Positions 15,722 through 22,079 of a DNA stretch of 24,051 bases are shown in pieces. Under the pieces are notes generated by a model. The model saw only the letters and a program-made list of their open reading frames with translations. It searched no databases and was not told the DNA's origin. Numbering within the stretch: position 1 is the stretch's first letter; each line of letters opens with the position of its first letter. The stretch is taken from NCBI GenBank assembly GCA_025997675.1, contig BNUX01000044.1, positions 1-24,051 on the forward strand, written 5' to 3'. This stretch comes from Spirochaetia bacterium. GTDB taxonomy: Bacteria > Spirochaetota > Spirochaetia > Treponematales > Breznakiellaceae. A program made the translations under genes and the position numbers.

Positions 15722-16935
15722 CCCCTTGGGAAACGCGCATTATAGACGCCTTTATCAAACGGTATTTTTCTTCCGTCGCCGCTGCGGAAGCCGCCGGCAG
15801 GGAACGCAGCTTTCTTCGGCTTCGATCCGCCGCCGTTTTCCCTGACTTTGAAACCGCACCGCCGGATGACCGGGAATCCTATCTTGAGGCTGCGGAGGCC
15901 CTGGAAAAACGGGGTCTGCTCGTTCTGTCCTGGGTTAAGCGCCGTAAGGGTGAACTCCTTTCCACATTGGTCTGCAACAACACAGAACTGCTCTTTACCA
16001 TTGCCGGGAGAGTTTCCCCAAAAACACTTATCGGAGAAGCCCGGGAAGCGGCCGGAAAGTTTTCATCCCCCTTATTTACCTTTTTATCGGAACACCTCAA
16101 TTCCGCCGATACCACACGGGGTATTGACGCCTCTGCTGTACAGGAGCTGGCCCGTCTTGAGTCGGCGCTTGAAACAAGGGGCACGGAACAAATAACTACC
16201 CGTTCCCTTTCAATAGAACTATACGGCGATTCTAAACGTCTGGAACATCTGCTTGATAGTTTCGGCCCCCTGTTTGAAAAGGCGCAGAGGCAGGGGATTG
16301 TCGTACCGGACTTTTCTTTTCTTGTCCGCTCTTTTCCCGAAACCATGATCTCAGGCAGGATCATTTTGGAATATGAGCCGGGGTGCGCAGAAGATCAAAC
16401 ACCCCTGGTCAACGCCACCGGGAAGATTTTAGGCCTCCCCTTGGGAAGTGTCAGGGGAATAAGGCGTATCGGAACACTGCGGGACAAGGAGCGCCCCACG
16501 GTACTGATGATCGAAAACAAGGAAACCTTTTATGCCCTGGGGGATGATCCGCAGCAGTACGATTGCTGTCTCTACACCGCCGGATATCCGAACCCTGCGG
16601 TGAGCGCCCTGGTAAAAATCCTCTCCGCTTCCGGCTTTACCTTTTATCATGCCGGAGACCTTGACCCCGATGGAATCCTGATTCTGCAAAAGTTGCAGGA
16701 GATTGCGGAGAAAGAAGTTGTACCGGTGCGGATGGATGCCGCAACCTTTGACCACTATCTCCCCTGGGGCCGGACACTGGAGAAGACGATGCTTCAAAAA
16801 CTTGAACATATCCATGAAAATGTCAGGACAATTCCTGGAATGGAAGGACTTATCCGGCGGATCAAAGAAACCGGCAGAGGGGTTGAGCAGGAAATAATTG
16901 ATTACTGCCCCGCCTCTTGCAACGAAGTTTCCTAA
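15718..16935 (+). CDS. jetD: Wadjet system Toprim nuclease JetD (DUF2220/DUF3322-like)
   Basis: JetD is the nuclease that cleaves plasmid DNA trapped by JetABC. The 405-residue protein has an N-terminal winged-helix/arm region (about 1-230) and a C-terminal Toprim domain. The Toprim glutamate is in MIENKETFYAL (E266, with E269 nearby). The metal-binding acidic cluster is GDLDPDG, with D314, D316 and D318. A RMDAATFDHYLPWG segment follows. The active site looks complete, so the system is probably functional. The gene starts with an ATGA overlap with jetC and has only a weak ribosome site, pointing to translational coupling. A Toprim JetD separates this locus from plain MukBEF/MksBEF chromosome condensins, although MksG is its homologue. 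Confidence 0.9.
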   Translation: MTPWETRIIDAFIKRYFSSVAAAEAAGRERSFLRLRSAAVFPDFETAPPDDRESYLEAAEALEKRGLLVLSWVKRRKGELLSTLVCNNTELLFTIAGRVSPKTLIGEAREAAGKFSSPLFTFLSEHLNSADTTRGIDASAVQELARLESALETRGTEQITTRSLSIELYGDSKRLEHLLDSFGPLFEKAQRQGIVVPDFSFLVRSFPETMISGRIILEYEPGCAEDQTPLVNATGKILGLPLGSVRGIRRIGTLRDKERPTVLMIENKETFYALGDDPQQYDCCLYTAGYPNPAVSALVKILSASGFTFYHAGDLDPDGILILQKLQEIAEKEVVPVRMDAATFDHYLPWGRTLEKTMLQKLEHIHENVRTIPGMEGLIRRIKETGRGVEQEIIDYCPASCNEVS

Positions 16936-16972
16936 TCGCCCCTTGCGGCCTTAGAGCTTTTCCGCTATGCTT

Positions 16973-17001
16973 TCGACATCCCCGGTTTCCTATGGTATGG
17001 T
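16973..17001 (+). promoter_or_regulatory. Candidate promoter of the FKBP lipoprotein gene
   Basis: TCGACA (16973-16978, five of six matches to the -35 consensus), a 17-base spacer, and TATGGT (16996-17001, four of six matches). It lies in the 125-base gap after jetD, where nothing else was recognised. It would give a leader of about 50 bases. Confidence 0.45.
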
Positions 17002-17060
17002 TTTTCCAGGGATATTCGGGAATGTATATCCCGGAACCTTATTTACCTATGGAACAAACG

Positions 17061-17756
17061 ATGATAAACAAAATTCTCTGTACCCTGCTCCTCTCCGCCA
17101 ATGTATTATTCGCCTGCAGCGCCGAGGGAATCGCCGACAGGAAGTCCAAGGCGAACGCCGAAAATGGCGCAGACGCCGATACCAGCTATGCCTTTGGGGT
17201 AGCCCTGGGGGCCGACTTCAAGCAGGCCGGCCTGAACTTCAATTACGATGCCCTGGTCAGTGGCCTCAGGGATACCCTGGAGGGAAAGGAAACCAGAATC
17301 ACCCTGGAAGAGGCGATCCCCCTGATCCAGGCCGCCATGCAGGAGGCTATGACCCGGCAGACCGAGGCAAACCGGCAAAAGGGCGTTGATTTTTTGACTG
17401 AAAATGGCAAAAACCCGGGGGTTATGACCACCGCCAGCGGACTCCAGTATGAGCTTATCACCCCCGGAACCGGCCCCAAACCGCAGGCTTCCGATACGGT
17501 TTCGGTTCACTATGAGGGGACCCTTCTGGACGGTTCGGTCTTTGACAGCTCCTACACCCGGGGTGAGCCTGCGGAATTCCCCCTGGAGGATGTTATCCCC
17601 GGCTGGACCGAGGGTATCCAGTTAATGGAAGTGGGCAGTACCTATCGCCTGGTTATCCCTTCGGATCTGGCCTACGGCGAAAGCGGGGCGGGGAATTTTA
17701 TCCCCCCTAACTCAACCCTGATCTTCAAGGTGGAGTTGCTCGGTATTGTAGAATAA
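17061..17756 (+). CDS. FKBP-type peptidyl-prolyl cis-trans isomerase, probable lipoprotein (Mip/FkpA-like)
   Basis: The protein is predicted to catalyse cis-trans isomerisation of Xaa-Pro bonds and assist folding in the periplasm. From the ATG at 17061 it is 231 residues. A signal peptide ends in the lipobox LFAC with C19, so it is probably lipid-anchored. Residues about 40-125 match the helical FKBP_N dimerisation region (YAFGVALGADFKQAGLNFN and KEAMTRQTEANR-like helices). The last 100 residues are a complete FKBP domain with VHYEGTLLDGSVFDSS, VIPGWTEGIQLMEVGS and LAYGESGAGNFIPPNSTLIF. GGAAC is 5 bases before ATG 17061; an ATG at 17049 would add four residues. It is separate from the Wadjet operon and has a plausible promoter of its own. 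Confidence 0.9.
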   Translation: MINKILCTLLLSANVLFACSAEGIADRKSKANAENGADADTSYAFGVALGADFKQAGLNFNYDALVSGLRDTLEGKETRITLEEAIPLIQAAMQEAMTRQTEANRQKGVDFLTENGKNPGVMTTASGLQYELITPGTGPKPQASDTVSVHYEGTLLDGSVFDSSYTRGEPAEFPLEDVIPGWTEGIQLMEVGSTYRLVIPSDLAYGESGAGNFIPPNSTLIFKVELLGIVE

Positions 17757-17770
17757 CCTTGCAGGGCCTA

Positions 17771-17799
17771 TTGACAAAATCCTCGATAAACGGCAATGT
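17771..17799 (+). promoter_or_regulatory. Candidate promoter of the DksA/TraR-like gene
   Basis: A perfect TTGACA (17771-17776) is followed after 17 bases by CAATGT (17794-17799), which has only the second and last -10 bases. It lies in the 78-base gap before the zinc-finger gene, whose strong ribosome site AAGGGGGGG begins at 17821. Confidence 0.4.
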
Positions 17800-17834
17800 A
17801 CCCCAGTTAAATAACTTTTTAAGGGGGGGTAGTC

Positions 17835-18191
17835 ATGGATCAGGAATTGGTTGTGCGCATGGAAAAATCCCTGACGGATCTCAAAATGGAGATTATCGCG
17901 AATCTTGTTGCCAGCAATAAGGATTTTAAGGAAATCGTTGAGGGGATGGACCCCAAAGACTTGGCGGATATCGCCTCCGACGATATAGATCGGAAGATGA
18001 TCGAAGCCCTGGGCTCCCAGGAGTTAAAACGCCTCAAGCTGATAGATTCCGCCCTCACCAGGATACAGCAGGGCAAATACGGTCTTTGTGTAAAGTGCAG
18101 TAAGCGCATCCCCCCGGAACGTCTGGAGGCCATCCCCTATGCACTTATGTGTATCGAGTGTAAAACGGCGGAAGAACGGAGAAACCGGTAG
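17835..18191 (+). CDS. DksA/TraR family C4 zinc-finger protein
   Basis: This is a small DksA/TraR-type regulator; such proteins enter the RNA polymerase secondary channel and alter promoter choice, often with (p)ppGpp. The 118-residue protein has an N-terminal helical coiled-coil half (about 1-80) and a C-terminal four-cysteine zinc finger CVKC...CIEC (C85, C88, C106, C109), with the family signature GKYGLCVKCSKRIPPERLEAIP. The N-terminal coiled coil is short, and the DxxDxA tip of true DksA is not obvious, so it may be a general stress regulator or a YocK/YteA-like protein. A strong AAGGGGGGG ribosome site precedes the ATG. Its stop codon directly abuts the stop of the converging PHP gene. 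Confidence 0.85.
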   Translation: MDQELVVRMEKSLTDLKMEIIANLVASNKDFKEIVEGMDPKDLADIASDDIDRKMIEALGSQELKRLKLIDSALTRIQQGKYGLCVKCSKRIPPERLEAIPYALMCIECKTAEERRNR

Positions 18192-19052
18192 CTAAATCGC
18201 TGTTGCCGTCCATCCCCGCCCCGGTCCCTCAAACTCCACGGTCTCGGCATATCCCGCCCGTAACAGGCTCTCCCGGGCGGTGTCGTAGTATCCCCCCAGA
18301 TGCGCCGGTTCGTGGGCATCGGCGGTAATGGTTACCCGCGCCCCTTCCCCTCTGAGCAGCCCCAGCAGTTCCAGGGACGGGTAGGGGTCGGCGGTTTTGC
18401 TGCGGTTAAGACCACCGGTATTTACCTCAACCACCGCACCGGAACGGGCTGCCTGGGGGGCAATGTTGCGGATGCGGCGGCGGTAGCGTTCCCCCTGGGG
18501 ATCGAAGTACTCGCCCCGGGGGTTGTTCTTGCGGACTATGTCCAAGTGGCCCAGGATGTCGAAGCCCCCCTGGGAAATCATCCCCTCCATCGCGTCCCAG
18601 TAGGTTTCCATTACGGCCTCACCGTCACCGGAAAAATGCCGCACCACTTCCCGCTCAAATACCGCAGCTTCGTCGTCCACCGTAAATGGCTCCCCGCCAT
18701 CGGGGGGCAAGACGTAATGTACCGAACCGATGATATAGTCCAGGCCCAGGAACTGAAAATCCTTGTCCGCCGGGCTTGTCAAACCTTTGATATAGTCAAC
18801 CTCCAGGCCCAGGTAGACCCGCAGTTTTCCTGCCCAGAGTCGGCGGGCGGCGTTGACCGTGCCGATGTATTCGTCCAGCCGTTCGTCGGCGAGGTGCCAT
18901 TCGGTTTTTATGCCGGTCTTTTTCGTTATGGGCGCGTGGGCGCTGAATCCAAGGGCGTCAAGACCCTTTGCATAAGCGGCTTGGCAGAAATCTTCCACGG
19001 ATCCCTTGCCGTCGCAAAAATCCGTATGGGTGTGGAGACAACTGCTGCGCAT
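18192..19052 (-). CDS. PHP-family histidinol-phosphatase-like phosphoesterase
   Basis: The 286-residue protein belongs to the PHP superfamily of metal-dependent phosphoesterases and most resembles histidinol-phosphatase HisK (HisJ), which makes L-histidinol from histidinol phosphate. Metal-binding motifs are visible in order: HTHTDFCDG (H7, H9, D11), FSAHAP, a YLGLEVDY segment, IGSVHYV, ILGHLDIVRKN, VEVNTGG and ITADAHEPAHLGG. AGGAGGAG precedes the ATG. The gene follows the response regulator by 9 bases on the same strand, so they are probably co-transcribed. No histidine biosynthesis genes are nearby, so a different phosphate substrate cannot be excluded. The reverse-direction neighbour dksA-like gene ends at the adjacent base. 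Confidence 0.85.
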   Translation of the reverse strand: MRSSCLHTHTDFCDGKGSVEDFCQAAYAKGLDALGFSAHAPITKKTGIKTEWHLADERLDEYIGTVNAARRLWAGKLRVYLGLEVDYIKGLTSPADKDFQFLGLDYIIGSVHYVLPPDGGEPFTVDDEAAVFEREVVRHFSGDGEAVMETYWDAMEGMISQGGFDILGHLDIVRKNNPRGEYFDPQGERYRRRIRNIAPQAARSGAVVEVNTGGLNRSKTADPYPSLELLGLLRGEGARVTITADAHEPAHLGGYYDTARESLLRAGYAETVEFEGPGRGWTATAI

Positions 19053-19061
19053 GGGCTCCTC

Positions 19062-20435
19062 CTAGAAATTGGGCTTGAGGATTTCGAGGGTTTTTTTAAA
19101 GACATCCTCAGGGTTAAGGGGCTTATACAGGTAACTCTTAACCCCCATTTGAAATGCTTTGATCACCATTTCCTGCTTGGTCATGGAGGATAGGACGATT
19201 ACCGGCGTCTGATAATTAATGGCCTGAAGCTGTTCGAGTACCATAAATCCGTCCGGCTCCGGCATTACCAGGTCCATGAACACCAGGTCAAACAGGGCCA
19301 TCTCCGGCTCCTTGAGGAATTCCGCCCCGCTGAGATAGGTTTTTACCGAGGCCCCTGCGGTCTCGAAGATGTTCCTGATCATTTCCAGGATGATACCGTC
19401 ATCATCCACCGCGCCTATCCGGAGGTTCCGGATAACTTCCCGCAGCGCCTCCGTGGTCAGATGCTTGTGGTAATCCCGGTCAAACCGGAGCAGCATAGCT
19501 TCCTCTGTCTTGGGATCATCGGCGTTCAATATGGTCCCCTTGGATTCCACCAGGTCGGCAATATCCTCCAGCACCTCCGCATCAGCATCGGCGTCCTCGA
19601 TCTCCGGTGACGCTTCGCCTTCCTCCGCCGGAGCATCGGCCTTAGCCTCCGGAGCAGGCTTTTCGTCCGCATACAGCAGATTCATCGCTTCCTGCAAGGT
19701 GGAAACCAGCCGGTACTCGGCATATTCCCTCCGCTCCGTCACAAATCTCCTGATATTCTCATCCTTGGTCAGGATATGTAGGATTCGGCGTTTTGCCTTG
19801 GAAGCCTTCAATAATAGGTGCAGCAATTTTTCCAGTTTGCCAAAATCAGCGTTCCCCGCAGCCCCGCCTTTGAGATTGAGGTTGAGATCGCTGAGCATGA
19901 TGATTATCCGGGGAATACTCATCTCGTAGAGGGTCAGCAGTTCCGTGACCCGGTAATAGAGCATATCCAGTTTATCATGGTTGAGGCCCCGGGCAAGTTC
20001 GATAAACAGGATATCGCTGTTTACATGGACATCGATAATCCCCGGGCTGGTATCAATCGTAAATCTGACCCCCAGGAGTTCCGAGACGGTCTTGAACAGG
20101 GCATCCACCCTGAAGGGCTTGGTAAATACCTTTTTTACCCCAAAAGGGAGGAGCTCGATAATCTTCTCCTGGTCGATTTTTTGGGCCATGAGGATTACCG
20201 GAACCTTTGCCGTATTGGGGTTGAGCCTCTTTTCCTGCAAGACCTGTATACAGGTCTCCCCCAGAGGATAATCCAGGAGGATCAGGTCCGGAGATCCAAT
20301 ACGCATTTTTCCCGCCGCCTCAAGGCTATTGCCGGCGGTATCAGCCTCAACCTCCCCTTTATTTTCAAGGAGTTTGGTTTTGAGGTATTCCCGTACAAGG
20401 GGGGATTCATCAATTACAAGGACCTTTTTTTTCAT
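19062..20435 (-). CDS. Response regulator with two REC domains flanking a STAS-like domain
   Basis: From the ATG at 20435 (AAGGG ahead) this is a 457-residue cytoplasmic signalling protein; an upstream TTG at 20462 would add nine residues but looks less likely. REC1 (about 1-120) has D9/E10, the acceptor D55 in LILLDYP and K106, but the usual Thr/Ser switch position is Met83. Residues about 125-265 alternate strands and helices like a STAS domain (DILFIELARGLNHDKLDML and RIIIMLSDLNLNL). An Ala/Glu/Asp-rich linker follows. REC2 (about 340-457) is canonical, with the acceptor D388 in FMDLVMPEPDG, a Ser at the switch position (VIVLSSM) and K438 in YLYKP. There is no DNA-binding output domain, so it probably works through protein contacts. 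It heads a two-gene unit with the PHP enzyme. Confidence 0.85.
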   Translation of the reverse strand: MKKKVLVIDESPLVREYLKTKLLENKGEVEADTAGNSLEAAGKMRIGSPDLILLDYPLGETCIQVLQEKRLNPNTAKVPVILMAQKIDQEKIIELLPFGVKKVFTKPFRVDALFKTVSELLGVRFTIDTSPGIIDVHVNSDILFIELARGLNHDKLDMLYYRVTELLTLYEMSIPRIIIMLSDLNLNLKGGAAGNADFGKLEKLLHLLLKASKAKRRILHILTKDENIRRFVTERREYAEYRLVSTLQEAMNLLYADEKPAPEAKADAPAEEGEASPEIEDADADAEVLEDIADLVESKGTILNADDPKTEEAMLLRFDRDYHKHLTTEALREVIRNLRIGAVDDDGIILEMIRNIFETAGASVKTYLSGAEFLKEPEMALFDLVFMDLVMPEPDGFMVLEQLQAINYQTPVIVLSSMTKQEMVIKAFQMGVKSYLYKPLNPEDVFKKTLEILKPNF

Positions 20436-20493
20436 AATAATACCCTTGAGTATATCCCCCAAACCAAGTTTTTGCTATAGTACTGGGAATCAA

Positions 20494-20522
20494 TTGACTT
20501 ATGCACGGGAAAGACGTAGGCT
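20494..20522 (+). promoter_or_regulatory. Candidate promoter of the small membrane protein gene
   Basis: TTGACT (20494-20499), a 17-base spacer, and TAGGCT (20517-20522, matching the first, second and last -10 bases). It lies in the 124-base divergent gap between the response regulator and the small gene. A possible opposite-strand -10 for the response regulator (TATACT, complement of 20449-20454) has no good -35 and would leave no room for its ribosome site. Confidence 0.35.
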
Positions 20523-20559
20523 ATATAGAAGAGAAGAGATACTTGTAGAGGGGGAAACC

Positions 20560-20769
20560 ATGAGCATATTCGACCAGCTGTTTTCAATCCAAACCATAGT
20601 TGCCCTATGCACCGGTATCGGGGTTTTCTTTACCATTTACCAAAACCATAAGATAAAGACGAATGATCTTCGCCACCTCGAAGGTAACCTTCATCAACTC
20701 GCAAAATATACTATTGCCATAGGCAATGCTTCCCAAAAACTTCATGAGGCAATGTCGGACATTTCGTAG
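20560..20769 (+). CDS. Small single-TM protein of unknown function
   Basis: I do not recognise this 69-residue protein. It has a hydrophobic segment at about residues 8-28 ([18 protein letters not shown]), then a basic stretch and an amphipathic helix rich in H, Q and N. The ATG at 20560 has a strong GAGGGGG ribosome site 5-6 bases upstream and a candidate promoter, which support it as a real gene. An in-frame extension upstream to 20329 would run antisense through the response regulator and is not credible. Its last 28 bases overlap the 3' end of dsdA on the opposite strand. Topology suggests a short periplasmic N terminus and a cytoplasmic tail, or the reverse. Function unknown. Confidence 0.65.
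   Translation: MSIFDQLFSIQTIVALCTGIGVFFTIYQNHKIKTNDLRHLEGNLHQLAKYTIAIGNASQKLHEAMSDIS
20713..20727 (-). terminator. Possible weak terminator hairpin of dsdA
   Basis: The perfect inverted repeat ATTGCC-ATA-GGCAAT lies just past the dsdA stop when read on the minus strand and is followed there by AGTATATTTT, a poor U-rich tract. It is also inside the small membrane protein gene, so it could be chance coding sequence. Confidence 0.25.
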
Positions 20770-22076
20770 TACTTCCGCATCTCCTCCGCCGGTACCATGC
20801 TCCCCCCGGTAGCCCACACCAAATGGGTGGCATTATCAGTTCCCCCCAGCCAAGCCTTCCCCGCTTCGGTACCGTACAGCCCCGGAGGCCCCATGAGTCC
20901 CGCTGTGGCGGAGGGTTCCAGCCAGATGTCTTCCAAGTCCGCCAGCTTATGCACCAGGTAGTAAAGCTGCTCATCACTGACGGTAACTTCGCCGCTTAAC
21001 AGGGTATCCATCACACCGCCGACAAAACTGGAGGGACGGCCCACCGCGAGACCATCGGCGCAGGTTTTGTTGTCGATGCCGAAATCGCCGACACATACCT
21101 TGTCTTGTAAACCGGTGACAAGGCCCAGGAGCATGCAGGGCGCGTGGGTTGGTTCCGCGAAAAAACAGTGGGCATTGCTGCCGAAGACCCGCTTGATGCC
21201 GTGGCTTACGCCGCCGGGTCCGCCGCCGACACCGCAGGGCAGGTAGACGAACAGGGGATGTTCGGCGTCTACGGGGATATGCAGCGCTTCAAGCTGCTTT
21301 TTCAGCCGCAGGGCCGCCACGGAATAGCCCAGGAAAAGGGTCTTGGAATTTTCATCGTCCACAAAATGACAGTCGGGGCCCGCAAGCTTCCGGCCTTCTT
21401 CGACCGCTTTACTGTAGTCCGCATCGTATTCCACCACAGTGACACCTTTACTGCGGAGCAGGTCCTTTTTCCACTGCCGGGCGTCGGCGGACATGTGTAC
21501 CGTGGTCTTAAAGCCCAGCTTTGCCCCCATGATGCCGATTGAAAGACCCAGGTTGCCGGTGGAGCCCACCGCCAGTTCACGGGTGTTAAAAAACTTGCGG
21601 AAAGAGTCTTCCAGAAGGATATCGTAGGAATCACTTTCTTTGAGCATCCCCCGTTCCAGGGCCAGCTTTTCCGCATGGGCCAATACCTCATAGATTCCGC
21701 CCCGGGCTTTGATGGAACCGGAAATGGGAAGGAGGTTGTCGCATTTTAAAAGGAGCCGTCCGGGGATTTGCACATCCCGGTCTTTTTTCAGGAAGTCCAG
21801 CATCCCAGGGATTTCCCGCAGGGGGGATTCTATAATACCCGCATCCTTGGCGGTTTCCGGAAACGCCCGGGCAATAAACGGGGCAAAGCGGGTAAGCCGG
21901 TTTGATGCGTCGTCCATATCCGCAGGGCTGACCCCGCAGAGACTCAACTCCGGATTCCCCTTTTTGTAATGGGGGTTTATCCAGAAGGTTTCCCGCAGGG
22001 AGGCGGCATCGGCAAGGACAGGGGATTCTTTTTCCCATTGCTCCGCCGTTTTATTACCAATTAATTTCTCTTCCAT
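20742..22076 (-). CDS. dsdA: D-serine ammonia-lyase (D-serine dehydratase) DsdA
   Basis: DsdA is a PLP enzyme converting D-serine to pyruvate and ammonia, for detoxification or as a carbon/nitrogen source. The 444-residue protein matches E. coli DsdA closely in length and motifs. The PLP lysine K123 lies in [11 protein letters not shown], the phosphate-binding loop is GSTGNLG at 171-177, and further blocks are [65 protein letters not shown] and [12 protein letters not shown]. It begins 3 bases after the pheS stop, with AGAGGGG in the pheS end as its ribosome site, so the two genes are probably one transcript. No DsdC regulator or DsdX transporter gene is next to it. Confidence 0.96.
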   Translation of the reverse strand: MEEKLIGNKTAEQWEKESPVLADAASLRETFWINPHYKKGNPELSLCGVSPADMDDASNRLTRFAPFIARAFPETAKDAGIIESPLREIPGMLDFLKKDRDVQIPGRLLLKCDNLLPISGSIKARGGIYEVLAHAEKLALERGMLKESDSYDILLEDSFRKFFNTRELAVGSTGNLGLSIGIMGAKLGFKTTVHMSADARQWKKDLLRSKGVTVVEYDADYSKAVEEGRKLAGPDCHFVDDENSKTLFLGYSVAALRLKKQLEALHIPVDAEHPLFVYLPCGVGGGPGGVSHGIKRVFGSNAHCFFAEPTHAPCMLLGLVTGLQDKVCVGDFGIDNKTCADGLAVGRPSSFVGGVMDTLLSGEVTVSDEQLYYLVHKLADLEDIWLEPSATAGLMGPPGLYGTEAGKAWLGGTDNATHLVWATGGSMVPAEEMRKYYEMSDIAS

Positions 22077-22079
22077 AAA

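Noticed and set aside
10480..16935. Chromosomal condensin MukBEF/MksBEF instead of Wadjet
   Set aside because: The fourth gene has a full Toprim active site and the four-gene order with ATGA overlaps fits JetABCD. MksBEFG is the same wider family, so the distinction is one of naming.
16936..17060. Attachment-site repeat of the tRNA-Phe 3' end after jetD
   Set aside because: I looked by eye for the tRNA 3' sequence (TTCAATTCTCCGAGGTGGCA) here and further right and saw no copy. A short diverged repeat cannot be excluded by eye.
18300..19193. 297-codon plus-strand frame opposite the PHP gene
   Set aside because: The minus strand shows all PHP metal motifs and an AGGAGGAG start site; the plus frame is antisense shadow.
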